Origin: Pantoea eucrina
GTDB taxonomy: Bacteria; Pseudomonadota; Gammaproteobacteria; Enterobacterales; Enterobacteriaceae
Length of the DNA: 64,000 nt
Assembly (NCBI RefSeq): GCF_001691555.1
Contig: NZ_MAYN01000008.1
Coordinates: 1,914,682-1,978,681, forward strand
Direction: 5' to 3'
Shown: piece by piece, positions 20,640-28,522 of the stretch
Layout: each line of letters begins with the position of its first letter
Position numbering within the stretch: the stretch's first letter is position 1
The notes under the pieces: model-generated
The model's input: only the letters and a program-made list of their open reading frames with translations
What the model was told of the DNA's origin: nothing
Database searches by the model: none
Position numbers and translations under genes: made by a program

Positions 20640-20789
20640 CTATATTACCTTTACATGAAAAATGGACACTAAACTGTGTCGTCATCTAGTACAGCAATTG
20701 CAGTGGCATTTGTCCAGTCCGAATTGATGAAAAAGTGATAAATATCGGATTTTTGTTCCTGCATCACACTTTTGCACTTACCTGCTCGC

Positions 20790-21362
20790 TTAAAACTGGA
20801 ATCTGAGCCAGGCAAAATAGACGTTGCCATTATTATAAGTACCGGGAATGTAAGTCATTTGAAAGGTAGCAGGCCCATAGCCTATGGAAGCCAGCGGCAG
20901 TACCAGCGGGACCGGAATATATTTCCAGTTGTCACGTGCAGTAAAGCCAGCGGTATAGCCCGCTCCCAGATGAAAATGCTGATCCTGCAGCGGACGCCAC
21001 GTCGCTTCCCAGCCATAGCCGGCAATAGGTTCCCACTTGTTGAAGGAGTCTTTAAACGCCATGACATAGAGCCCGTTCCAGTTGCCCTTGTCATCCCAGC
21101 GCGAGACGCCGCCCCCTGCGCCCCACGGCCGTTCGTTATACTTTTTGATGTGCTCATCATCATATGTCCAGCGGTTGTGCCAGGTAATAGCCGGTACATA
21201 AAGATCATAATGCTGTGGCGCAGACCAGGTCTGCGCCACATTGTCACTGAAACTATTCCATCCCGCTTTAAGCGCGGCGCCTGCCGTAGCGGCTGAAGCA
21301 GAAAATGAGACCAGTATGGTCAACACGCAGCCCGATATGGCTGCTAAAACGTGTCGATTCAC
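20790..21362 (-). CDS. pagP: Lipid A palmitoyltransferase PagP
   Basis: Outer-membrane beta-barrel enzyme that moves palmitate from phospholipid to lipid A (and phosphatidylglycerol), giving resistance to cationic peptides. The catalytic residues are visible: His in [10 protein letters not shown] and Asp-Ser in [12 protein letters not shown]. The C terminus [20 protein letters not shown] and FQF matches E. coli. The start is a GTG at 21362, eight bases after AGGG, giving 190 residues and a signal peptide ending SASA near residue 24. A longer in-frame extension upstream is not protein-like. Likely PhoPQ-controlled, see the upstream site. Confidence 0.93.
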   Translation of the reverse strand: MNRHVLAAISGCVLTILVSFSASAATAGAALKAGWNSFSDNVAQTWSAPQHYDLYVPAITWHNRWTYDDEHIKKYNERPWGAGGGVSRWDDKGNWNGLYVMAFKDSFNKWEPIAGYGWEATWRPLQDQHFHLGAGYTAGFTARDNWKYIPVPLVLPLASIGYGPATFQMTYIPGTYNNGNVYFAWLRFQF

Positions 21363-21516
21363 AAATAAAACCCTGTTATTGCGTAATGTAATGGCAAGCA
21401 GAACATCTGAAAGTTGCTCTGCAAAACTGATTGCTGCGTTTTTACGTCTGAAGTTACCAAAAAGAGTGGTAACGCTTTTCAGATATAGTCTGAAATGACA
21501 TACACGCAAGAGGCGT

Positions 21517-21560
21517 ATTGTACCTTTCAGCGTCGCAATGGCTAAAACCCTGGCTAAACA
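21517..21560 (-). promoter_or_regulatory. Candidate PhoP box and -10 of pagP
   Basis: On the minus strand TGTTTA (21560-21555), five bases, then GGTTTT (21549-21544) resembles the PhoP direct repeat (T/G)GTTTA-N5-(T/G)GTTTA with one mismatch. TACAAT at 21522-21517 would be the -10. The box ends 21 bases before it, roughly one helical turn farther than the usual 11. The position is about 155 bases upstream of the pagP start. Confidence 0.4.
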
Positions 21561-21748
21561 AAACAGAAAAAGGGTTTCTGTGACAGAAAGTGCACTTTTA
21601 GCAATTAGCCAAACGCAAAAAAGCATTATTTATCATGGAGTAGATTAAATTTGCCGCATTGTTATACATATAAACAGAATTAATCATTTGAACCCGGGCT
21701 CTGATTGAGATATTTCTTGTTTTCTGCGAGGGAACAGGGAGAGGAAGG

Positions 21749-21934
21749 GTGACGATTTGTTGCAGCCAGTGCGGCAGTAAAAAGTTCTACTATACGTGCC
21801 AGCAGAGTGAGACTTCAGAGCCAGCAGGTCATCACGGCGCGCGCTGTGCAGTATGCAGGAAGCCGCTGAGTAGTGCAGATATTAAACCGCCTGAAATGAC
21901 AGGCCGACAGCCCATTGTACGCTATGCGCGATAA
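21749..21934 (+). CDS. Small two-CxxC protein, YmcF/YnfQ-like
   Basis: A 61-residue predicted protein starting at a GTG behind GAGGAAGG. It has two CxxC pairs (CSQCGSK at residues 5-8 and CAVCRKP near 32-35) joined by a linker with the GxxGARC element, so it probably binds zinc. The spacing resembles the small cold-shock proteins YmcF and YnfQ of E. coli, which also sit near csp genes; here cspE is about 1.1 kb away. The family match is from memory and weak. It is divergent from pagP. Confidence 0.5.
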   Translation: MTICCSQCGSKKFYYTCQQSETSEPAGHHGARCAVCRKPLSSADIKPPEMTGRQPIVRYAR

Positions 21935-21940
21935 TAATTT

Positions 21941-21960
21941 CAGGCACCCGCAGGTGCCTG
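21941..21960. terminator. Hairpin between the two-CxxC gene and the YohP-like gene
   Basis: CAGGCACC and GGTGCCTG form an 8-bp stem with a 4-base loop between two converging small genes. On the minus strand AAATTATTAT follows; neither side has a clean T tract. Confidence 0.5.
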
Positions 21961-21966
21961 AACACG

Positions 21967-22050
21967 TCAGAAAATCAGCTTGAATACACCCGTAATAGTC
22001 AACAGCCCGACAATAAAGACAATCGCAATAATCCACAGAAATATTTTCAT
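21967..22050 (-). CDS. yohP: YohP-like 27-residue membrane protein
   Basis: A tiny gene encoding MKIFLWIIAIVFIVGLLTIT plus GVFKLIF. This is strikingly close to E. coli YohP (MKIILWAVLIIFLIGLLVVT, GVFKMIF), a 27-residue single-pass inner-membrane protein whose mRNA itself localises to the membrane and whose function is unclear. GGAG lies 6 bases before the ATG. It is below normal gene-finder length limits. The genomic context differs from E. coli. Confidence 0.85.
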   Translation of the reverse strand: MKIFLWIIAIVFIVGLLTITGVFKLIF

Positions 22051-22304
22051 TATTCGCTCCTTCAATTTGAAAATTTATGCATCCGCTGCTGAGTATAGCT
22101 GAATATTCTGAACTCACCGTGCGCTGCCGGCGTGCGTTTCGCTTACCCGTCAGGAAAATAAGCCCATGGTATTTCTGCGAGCAGGGTCGCAGCTCAGTCA
22201 TTAACTGGCCCTGCTGGCGTTCTTTACGGATAACGACAGGCTAAACTTAAAGCGCCTGCAACGGGCCTCAATGGTTATCTCTGTTAGCGAAACGAGGAGA
22301 AATT

Positions 22305-22550
22305 ATGAGCACGATTAATACCAGCATGGGACGTTATAGCCTGAAGGCTAAAGATGTCGGCAGCCATATTAAAGGGAGTATCGCTATTAACGATGAAGGC
22401 GGTACACAGCTGACCATGCAGGAGTTTGATGAGCACTATCTGGATGATGTGGTGAATAATGTCATCTACCCGGTAACGGGGGGCAACCGTGAAATTACCC
22501 GCGCACTGCGCGAGCAGATGGTGAAAGCGGGTTTTGAGCAGCCACATTAA
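22305..22550 (+). CDS. Hypothetical protein, 81 residues
   Basis: I do not recognise this protein. It starts MSTINTSMGRYSLKAKDVGS behind GAGGAGA, is soluble and mildly acidic, and has no signal peptide, cysteines or obvious domain. The middle (QEFDEHYLDDVVNNVIYPVT) is acidic and likely helical. The good ribosome site and the terminator seven bases after the stop argue that it is expressed. It sits between the YohP-like gene and gntT, in the least conserved part of the window. Confidence 0.7.
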   Translation: MSTINTSMGRYSLKAKDVGSHIKGSIAINDEGGTQLTMQEFDEHYLDDVVNNVIYPVTGGNREITRALREQMVKAGFEQPH

Positions 22551-22556
22551 GGCTGT

Positions 22557-22582
22557 CGGGCCACAATTCTGTGGCCCGTTAT
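22557..22582. terminator. Terminator between the 81-residue gene and gntT
   Basis: CGGGCCAC and GTGGCCCG form an 8-bp stem with a six-base loop followed by TTAT. It lies between converging stops and may act in both directions. Confidence 0.65.
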
Positions 22583-22587
22583 AAGCA

Positions 22588-23904
22588 TTACAGCGCAGCA
22601 GACAACAGCAGACAGCCTGCCAGACCGCATACGGAAATAATCGTCTCCAGCGCTGACCACGATCGGATAGTCTCACCGATGGTGAGATTAAAGTACTCTT
22701 TAAACAGCCAGAAGCCCGGATCGTTAACGTGCGAGAAAATCACGCTGCCGGAGCCTACCGCTATCACCATCAGTTCAGGGCTGGCCCCACTGGTCACGAT
22801 CAGCGGTGCAACAATCCCGCCTGCCGTAATCGCGGCAACCGTGGCTGACCCCAGCGCAATACGCAGGATCGCCGCAATCGACCAGGCCATAAAAATCGGC
22901 GACAGGTTGGTCGCATGCATCATGCCCGCGATATATTTGTCCACGCCGCTGTCCACCAGCACCTGTTTAAACGCCCCGCCACCGCCAATAATCAGCAGCA
23001 TCATTGCAATGATCTTGATGGAGTCGGTGATCGTGCCCATCACCTCATCCATGCTGCGTCCGCGATTCAGACCAAAGGTAAAAATAGCGATCAGTACAGC
23101 AATCAGCGTTGCCATAATCGGATCGCCAAAGAACTCTGCGTACGGCAGCAGCACGTGTCCTTTCGGCAGCAGCATCTCAGCCACCGCACGTAATGCCATC
23201 AGGATCACCGGCACCAGCGCGGTCCAGACGCTGACGCCAAATCCTGGCATCTCTGCTTCCGTAAAGGTTTTTGGATTCCACAGCCCTTCCGGAATCGGCT
23301 TATCGATGCCTTTCAGAAAACGCGCATACACCGGGCCAGCCAGAATCACGGTAGGGATCCCCAGCAGCGTGCCGTAAAGCAGCGTTTTGCCCATATCAGC
23401 GTTAAATAGCGTAGCGATTGCGGTCGGGCCCGGATGCGGCGGCAGAAAACCGTGCGTTACTGATAGCGCTGCTGCCATGGGAACACCGACGTAAAGCAGC
23501 GGCACGCGCGCTGATGCGGCGATGCTGAATACCAGCGGCAGCATCAGCACGAAACCCACCTCATAAAACAGCGCAAAGCCGACGGTAAAACCGGTCAGTA
23601 CCAGCGCCCACTGGATATGTTTCTCACCAAATTTTTTAATCAGCGTAGTAGCAATACGCTGTGCGCCGCCACAGTCAGCCAGCAGTTTACCCAGCATGGC
23701 ACCAAAGCCCATAATCAGCGCCAGGCTGCCAAGCGTTCCGCCCACGCCGGTTTTAATCGAGCCGATCACTTTATTAACCGGCATGCCCTGCATCATGCCC
23801 ACCGCCAGCGCCACCAGAATCAGCGCGATAAAGCCGTTAAGTTTGAAGCGAATCATCAGCAGCAGCAGCAGCGCTACGCCAATCGCCACATAGAGTAATG
23901 GCAT
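22588..23904 (-). CDS. gntT: High-affinity gluconate transporter GntT
   Basis: GntP-family proton symporter that imports D-gluconate across the inner membrane. At 438 residues it has the family length, and its sequence closely follows E. coli GntT throughout (GGTLGSLALIMGFGAMLGKL, HGFLPPHPGPTAIATLFNAD, IFSHVNDPGFWLFKEYFNLT). There are 12 or more membrane segments. It is divergent from an iron-type alcohol dehydrogenase gene across palindromes that look like GntR operators, so control by gluconate and GntR is likely. Confidence 0.93.
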   Translation of the reverse strand: MPLLYVAIGVALLLLLMIRFKLNGFIALILVALAVGMMQGMPVNKVIGSIKTGVGGTLGSLALIMGFGAMLGKLLADCGGAQRIATTLIKKFGEKHIQWALVLTGFTVGFALFYEVGFVLMLPLVFSIAASARVPLLYVGVPMAAALSVTHGFLPPHPGPTAIATLFNADMGKTLLYGTLLGIPTVILAGPVYARFLKGIDKPIPEGLWNPKTFTEAEMPGFGVSVWTALVPVILMALRAVAEMLLPKGHVLLPYAEFFGDPIMATLIAVLIAIFTFGLNRGRSMDEVMGTITDSIKIIAMMLLIIGGGGAFKQVLVDSGVDKYIAGMMHATNLSPIFMAWSIAAILRIALGSATVAAITAGGIVAPLIVTSGASPELMVIAVGSGSVIFSHVNDPGFWLFKEYFNLTIGETIRSWSALETIISVCGLAGCLLLSAAL

Positions 23905-24003
23905 GGTTTTTCTCCACTTTTTTACGCGCGGCGTCAGTTGCCAGCGGGTTGCGTTGTTCTATCGGATCGGCCAGATGCGGCCGGATGTTGCAAAATGCGT
24001 CAT

Positions 24004-24048
24004 ACTGTTACCGGTATCATGTTAAGGGTAACATCAGGCCGGTAACAT
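24004..24048. promoter_or_regulatory. Cluster of GntR-like operators between gntT and the Fe-ADH gene
   Basis: Three closely spaced elements resemble the E. coli GntR operator (ATGTTACC-GGTAACAT family). First, TGTTACC/GGTATCA at 24006-24019 is an imperfect palindrome with 6 of 7 pairs. Second, ATGTTAAGGGTAACAT at 24019-24034 has perfect 6-base arms. Third, a half site GGTAACAT falls at about 24041-24048. They lie 100-145 bases upstream of gntT and 133-177 bases upstream of the divergent dehydrogenase gene. The GntR gene itself is not in the window. Confidence 0.75.
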
Positions 24049-24180
24049 CAGAGTGGCGGGCAGAATTTCGTTTTTGCGAAGGCGATCAACTTTTGCTCAT
24101 TCAGCTAACGGCCTTTATATCGGCGTCTGCAGCGCTTTCGCTACACTGGCTGCCTGAAATCAACCTGAAAGGATAGACAG

Positions 24181-25326
24181 GTGAGTGAGAACCTGATTGC
24201 GCTTTACAGTAACCAGCAAACTCTGTGCGGACGCGGCAGTATTCACCGTCTGCTGCCGTTACTGGCTGAGGACCCGCAGCCTGCGCTGCTGTTCTGCGGC
24301 CGCTCATTTCTCGCTAGCGAGACGTGGCGTCAGCTGGAGGGTGAGCTGCAACACGCTATTCAGGACTATGAAATAGTCAGTCACGAAGCCTCTCCGGAAG
24401 AGATTGACGTCTGGGTCGCGCGCTGGCGCGGGCGGGTTGCGCGGGTGGTGGCGATTGGCGGTGGCAGCGTACTGGATGCGGCCAAAGCGTTCTGCGCCAT
24501 GGTGCAACATCCTTTGCCGACGGCGCGCTATCTGGAGAAAGTGGGTGATACACCGGTGCAGGGCGATACGCTGCCACTGATTGCTATCCCGACTACTGCC
24601 GGCACCGGCAGCGAAGTCACGCAGAACGCTGTTGTCACCGATCAGCAGCAGATCAAAATCAAAGCGTCGCTGCGCCATCCGAACTTTGTTCCTCCTGTCG
24701 CGATTCTTGATCCTGATCTGCTGCGCGGCACGCCTGATAAGATCCTTGCCACCTGCGCTATTGACGCCTTTACCCATCTGTTCGAAGCCTACCTGTCAAA
24801 AAAAGGTAACTTTTTTACTCAGCAGATGGCGCTCAGCGGGCTGCGACTCTTTTTCCAGGCCTGGCCGCACCTGAACCGTGCTGACCAGCAGGGAGATGAG
24901 GCGCGCGAGGCTATTATGATGGCGTCATGGCTGGGCGGCCTCTGCCTGAGCAGCGCCGGGCTGGGAGTGATCCATGGCATCGCTGGCGAGCTGGGGGCAA
25001 TCAAAGCGATTCACCATGGTGAAGCCTGCGGCCGCCTGCTGTTTCCGTTTCTGGAGCTGCTGGCAGAGAGCGATCACCCTGAGCAGCAGCATCTGATGGC
25101 CACGTTTGCCGCGCAGCTGATGCCCGGGGCGTCCGCCCCTGCCCCGCTGGCACTGAAGGCCTGGCTGCAGCAGCACGCTATTGTCCCGTTCTGGCAGGAG
25201 GGACCCGCGCTCTCTGCCACAGAGGTGGACTGGATTGTCGCACGCGCTAACAGTAAAAACAGCTGGGTAACCTATGACAGTACGCAGCTGACCGACATGC
25301 TTGTTCAGGCGTGGCGCGTTCTTTAA
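24181..25326 (+). CDS. Iron-containing alcohol dehydrogenase family protein
   Basis: Group III (iron-type) NAD(P)-dependent alcohol dehydrogenase, 381 residues. The Rossmann-like half contains AIGGGSVLDAAKAFC and PTTAGTGSEVTQNAV. The metal ligands are in CAIDAFTHLFEAYLS (Asp and His near residues 193-197), GVIHGIAGELGA and HHGEACGRLL. The start is a GTG at 24181 behind GAAAGG. The substrate cannot be read from sequence. Its divergence from gntT across GntR-like operators suggests a role in gluconate or sugar-acid metabolism; that is inference. Confidence 0.85.
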   Translation: MSENLIALYSNQQTLCGRGSIHRLLPLLAEDPQPALLFCGRSFLASETWRQLEGELQHAIQDYEIVSHEASPEEIDVWVARWRGRVARVVAIGGGSVLDAAKAFCAMVQHPLPTARYLEKVGDTPVQGDTLPLIAIPTTAGTGSEVTQNAVVTDQQQIKIKASLRHPNFVPPVAILDPDLLRGTPDKILATCAIDAFTHLFEAYLSKKGNFFTQQMALSGLRLFFQAWPHLNRADQQGDEAREAIMMASWLGGLCLSSAGLGVIHGIAGELGAIKAIHHGEACGRLLFPFLELLAESDHPEQQHLMATFAAQLMPGASAPAPLALKAWLQQHAIVPFWQEGPALSATEVDWIVARANSKNSWVTYDSTQLTDMLVQAWRVL

Positions 25327-25345
25327 TCCTGCCCGCGCGCTCTGC

Positions 25346-26170
25346 TCAGGCGAACGGGCCGTCGCCCGCCAGCATCTGCTCTATGACCTGCAGTACGCCA
25401 GCATGATTATTATCCGCGGCGCCATAGCGCGCCGCGGCTTTGACCCGCTCCGGCGCGTTCTGCATGGCAAAGCTGAATCCTGACTGCGCCAGCATTTCCA
25501 GGTCGTTGCCGCCGTCGCCGAATGCCAGCACCTCACTGCTCTCAATCCCCCAGCGCTGCTGCAGCAGACGCAGTCCGTTGGCTTTGTGGAGTCCCGGCAC
25601 AATCAAATCCACTGAACCGTGGCCGCTGGAGGTGGCCGCAGCCGATCCCTGATGCAGTCGCTCAATGTCTGCCATCAGAACCGGTACATACTCATCAGAG
25701 AGGTTCAGGGCAAATTTGAACAGCCGGTCACCGGCAATCTCATCCAGCGTCTCAATGGGCCGCAGGCGGTGACAGTAATGCCGCATCTTCTGCAGCCACT
25801 GCGCGTCCGCACCGGCAAAGTAGTAGGCGCTGTTGCGACCACAGATAAGAAAACGCAGGCCGGGATAGTTACCCTGCTGCAGCGTATCCAGCACGGCGTG
25901 CACTGCATCAGGGCTAAACGCACCGCAGAAAAGTTCCTCTTCACCGTCAAGGATCCACGCACCATTCTCTGCGACGAACGCGATCTCATGGGCAATGTCC
26001 GGAAAAAAGGATTTCAGCTGGTAGTACTGATTGCCGCTGGCGACGACAAACCGGATACCACGCTGTTTCATCATTTGGTAACAGGCCATAAAGCGCGGCC
26101 GGTCATACTGCTTGCGGTCATCCAGAAAGGTGCCGTCCATATCCACTGCTACCATTTTAACTGCGGCCAT
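25346..26170 (-). CDS. ybjI: HAD-superfamily phosphatase, YbjI-like
   Basis: Cof-type HAD phosphatase of 274 residues. DMDGT at residues 10-14 holds the nucleophile Asp10 and acid/base Asp12; VASGNQYYQLKSFFPDI, LHKANGLRLL and FGDGGNDLEML follow in the usual order. It is closer to E. coli YbjI than to its paralogue YbiV (SupH). E. coli YbjI dephosphorylates the riboflavin-pathway intermediate 5-amino-6-(5-phosphoribitylamino)uracil and FMN-like substrates in vitro. The ATG at 26170 is chosen because AAGGAG lies 5 bases before it; a GTG one codon earlier is too close. Confidence 0.88.
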   Translation of the reverse strand: MAAVKMVAVDMDGTFLDDRKQYDRPRFMACYQMMKQRGIRFVVASGNQYYQLKSFFPDIAHEIAFVAENGAWILDGEEELFCGAFSPDAVHAVLDTLQQGNYPGLRFLICGRNSAYYFAGADAQWLQKMRHYCHRLRPIETLDEIAGDRLFKFALNLSDEYVPVLMADIERLHQGSAAATSSGHGSVDLIVPGLHKANGLRLLQQRWGIESSEVLAFGDGGNDLEMLAQSGFSFAMQNAPERVKAAARYGAADNNHAGVLQVIEQMLAGDGPFA

Positions 26171-26514
26171 CACTGCTCCTTAGCATATGCGTATTAGCGA
26201 TAGCTCACAGAATAGCCTGGCAAAGGATGAAAACTGAAACGGAACGGGAGTTATGGTGCATTCCGGAGGGAGATTACCTGAACGCGCCGCAGAGTAAGAG
26301 GGCGGTGATAATGCCGGTTGCCGCTGCTGCCAGCACATAATTATTGTCGATGAAGGCCCGGAACTCACGTACCTGCCAGGCAAACGATCACTGTAATAAT
26401 GTCCTTACGACCCGGTCCGCGGTGATCCCCTTCCCGGCCGGGTGCGGGCTGGTTTTTATGGAGATTCCCGTGGGGAGCCGCCAGGGCTTTCGCCTGACCT
26501 GGCAAGGAAACTGT

Positions 26515-26685
26515 ATGCTGCATCTCATGAGAGAAATAGCGATCGGCACTTTATTTTTTTTCACAATGCTCTTCATCACTGTAGCAATAAAAGAAAAAAA
26601 CATAAAAAAACCCGACCACAGGGATCGGGTAAATAAAAATGTTTCACTATTCAGAAACAGGGAAACCCTGCAAATCAGAGGGTAA
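26515..26685 (+). CDS. Possible small membrane peptide, 56 residues
   Basis: The ORF starts MLHLMREIAIGTLFFFTMLF, continues ITVAIKEKNIKKPDHRDRVN and ends with a charged tail. AAGGAA lies 6 bases before the ATG, and residues 7-25 form one hydrophobic helix followed by lysines. However, the coding stretch runs through a minus-strand terminator hairpin, and the AT-rich composition could create such an ORF by chance. No family recognised. Confidence 0.25.
   Translation: MLHLMREIAIGTLFFFTMLFITVAIKEKNIKKPDHRDRVNKNVSLFRNRETLQIRG
26604..26630 (-). terminator. Minus-strand terminator in the AT-rich gap
   Basis: Read on the minus strand, CCCGA...TCGGG (26629-26611) is followed by seven T residues (26610-26604). 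Just upstream, ACCCT...AGGGT around 26682-26664 forms another small hairpin. No coding gene precedes it on this strand, so it may end a small RNA starting somewhere near 26700-26760. That transcript is inferred. Confidence 0.65.
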
Positions 26686-27010
26686 AACTGAAGCACACAA
26701 CGCCACATCACCAGCATTGCGCGCGCAGAATATCACTTCATCACTAAAATAATAAATAAAATTAACCGAATTTAAGAATATTACTTAACGCCGGCTCGCC
26801 AGTTAACGGTGTTATTAAATAAGGTCGGTGCTCTGACCTCACGCCTGCATTAGAATTAAAAACTCAGAGAAAACATTAAATTAAAATAATGGCCTTTTTA
26901 GCCTGAGATCAGGAAAATAACTGCCCTGTCATCCCTCTGATTTCACCCACAGTAAAATTATAAGCAGCATAATTAATTATCTGTTTGCTGGCTGATAACG
27001 CGCGCCAGAA

Positions 27011-27241
27011 TTACGGCTGCCGGGTGTGCCGCAGCTGAGAAGCCGGATGCCGCGCCAGCGCTGCGGCAGGCCGTATCGGGCGGCGGACCAGTTCACCGCT
27101 GCAGTTCGGACAGCGCTGCAGCAGAACATGCTCAGCGCAGGTTGCGCAGAATGTGCATTCAAATGAGCAGATACGTGCCTCCGTGCTTTCCGGCGGTAAA
27201 TCCGCATCGCACCACTCACAGTTAGGTCGCAGTTCCAGCAT
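27011..27241 (-). CDS. DUF1272 zinc-ribbon protein
   Basis: A 76-residue protein of the DUF1272 family. The core holds eight cysteines in pairs: C8/C11 (CEWC), C25/C29, C32/C35 (CATC) and C44/C47 (CPNC), which likely bind two zinc ions. The C-terminal 25 residues are arginine- and proline-rich and less conserved. No function is known. The start MLELRPNCEWC is the usual family N terminus. It is divergent from the AI-2E-family permease. Confidence 0.85.
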   Translation of the reverse strand: MLELRPNCEWCDADLPPESTEARICSFECTFCATCAEHVLLQRCPNCSGELVRRPIRPAAALARHPASQLRHTRQP

Positions 27242-27372
27242 AGGGTTCTCCGGTTTAACGCAGGCTCAGGACAGATTTTTATCCGTTACTGCATTCAATC
27301 ATGTGAAACAGATTACATTCTGCGCCAGCCGTTCTATAGTTCTTTCGCTACGTTTATTTGCGAGGCTATGGA

Positions 27373-28476
27373 ATGCGTGTTAAAGGCTTAAATATCGGTT
27401 TCTTTATTCTTATCCTGGCGATTGTCACCATCGCCTTTTTTGATGTGCTGTCACCTTATTTCTCCGCTATTCTCTGGGCGGCTATCCTGGCGGTGATTTT
27501 TGCTCCGCTAAAAGTGCTGCTGCGGCACAAAATGGGCGATCGTAACGGGCTCGCCTCTTTTGTCACGCTGCTGATTATCTGTCTGATTGTGTTTACGCCG
27601 CTGGCGATCATCACCTCATCGCTGGTCGTGGAGATCAATACCGTTTACGTCAAGCTGCAGAATAATTCAGCGCAGTTCCCGACGGTGTTTGCTGAGCTGC
27701 TGCAGCACCTGCCGGGCTGGGCGCAGCGCTATCTGGCCGACCACGATCTCAACAACTCTACCCAGATTCAGCAAAAGCTCTCTGAGTTCGCGCTGAAAGG
27801 CGGTCAGTATATGGCGGGCAGCGTGCTGCTGATTGGTAAAGGCACGTTTACCTTTACCGTGAGCTTTGGCGTGATGCTCTATTTACTGTTCTTCCTGCTG
27901 AAAGATGGCGCCTGGCTGGTGGGCCTGATCCTCGAAGCGCTGCCGCTCTCCACCTATGTGAAGCATCATCTGCTGATGAAGTTTGCTGCGGTGTCGCGCG
28001 CGACGGTGAAAGGGACCGTGGTGGTGGCAATTGTTCAGGGTGTACTGGGCGGCTTTGCTTTCTGGATCACTGACATCGACGGCAGCCTGTTGTGGGGCGC
28101 ACTGATGGCATTCCTGTCCCTTATCCCGGCGGTCGGATCTGCCATCGTCTGGATGCCGGCAGCAATCTTTTTCTTTGCCACCGGCGCGCTGTGGAAAGGT
28201 CTGTTCCTGGTCGGCTTCTTTGTGGTGATTGTCGGCCTGGTAGATAATATTCTCCGCCCGCTGCTGGTGGGCAAAGACACCAAGATGCCGGACTATATGA
28301 TCCTGATCGCCACGCTGGGCGGCATGGAAATCTACGGCATCAACGGCTTTGTGATTGGCCCGCTGATTGCCGCTCTGTTCATCGCCTGCTGGAATCTCCT
28401 CTCCGGTCGCGATAACCGCGACAACGCCGAAGAGATTGATGAAGAATTTATTGAAGAGGGCAAAACGCGCGAGTAG
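27373..28476 (+). CDS. AI-2E family transporter (YdiK/PerM-type permease)
   Basis: Polytopic inner-membrane protein of 367 residues with about eight membrane segments and a soluble loop after the third. The family includes TqsA, YdiK and PerM of E. coli and sodium/proton exchangers in other bacteria; the AI-2 name comes from TqsA and is not evidence of substrate. Family features include VVAIVQGVLGGFAFWITDID, SLIPAVGSAIVWMPAAI and the DNILRPLLVG motif. The C terminus is acidic. The ATG at 27373 has GCGAGG 7 bases upstream; a TTG five codons earlier is less likely. Confidence 0.85.
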   Translation: MRVKGLNIGFFILILAIVTIAFFDVLSPYFSAILWAAILAVIFAPLKVLLRHKMGDRNGLASFVTLLIICLIVFTPLAIITSSLVVEINTVYVKLQNNSAQFPTVFAELLQHLPGWAQRYLADHDLNNSTQIQQKLSEFALKGGQYMAGSVLLIGKGTFTFTVSFGVMLYLLFFLLKDGAWLVGLILEALPLSTYVKHHLLMKFAAVSRATVKGTVVVAIVQGVLGGFAFWITDIDGSLLWGALMAFLSLIPAVGSAIVWMPAAIFFFATGALWKGLFLVGFFVVIVGLVDNILRPLLVGKDTKMPDYMILIATLGGMEIYGINGFVIGPLIAALFIACWNLLSGRDNRDNAEEIDEEFIEEGKTRE

Positions 28477-28496
28477 CGCTATGCGCTGAGCTGACT

Positions 28497-28522
28497 AAAA
28501 ACCGCCTGCGGGCGGTTTTTTT
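28497..28522 (+). terminator. Rho-independent terminator after the AI-2E-family gene
   Basis: ACCGCC and GGCGGT with a TGCG loop are preceded by A residues and followed by seven T residues, 20 bases after the stop codon. Confidence 0.92.

Larger units (their letters stand above)
26171..27010. other. 840-base gap, partly AT-rich, with no firm gene
   Basis: Between the YbjI-like gene and the DUF1272 gene there is no confident CDS. The left part is of normal composition and contains an open minus-strand stretch (about 26274-26386) that encodes a hydrophobic segment (NNYVLAAAATGIITALLLCG) without a start codon, perhaps a gene remnant. From about 26560 to 26980 the DNA is clearly AT-rich compared with its surroundings. 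A minus-strand terminator and a small plus-strand ORF are listed separately. Confidence 0.6.

Noticed and set aside
21815..22201. 128-residue minus-strand open frame over the YohP-like gene
   Set aside because: It runs out of frame through the YohP-like gene and through the opposing two-CxxC gene, and looks random.
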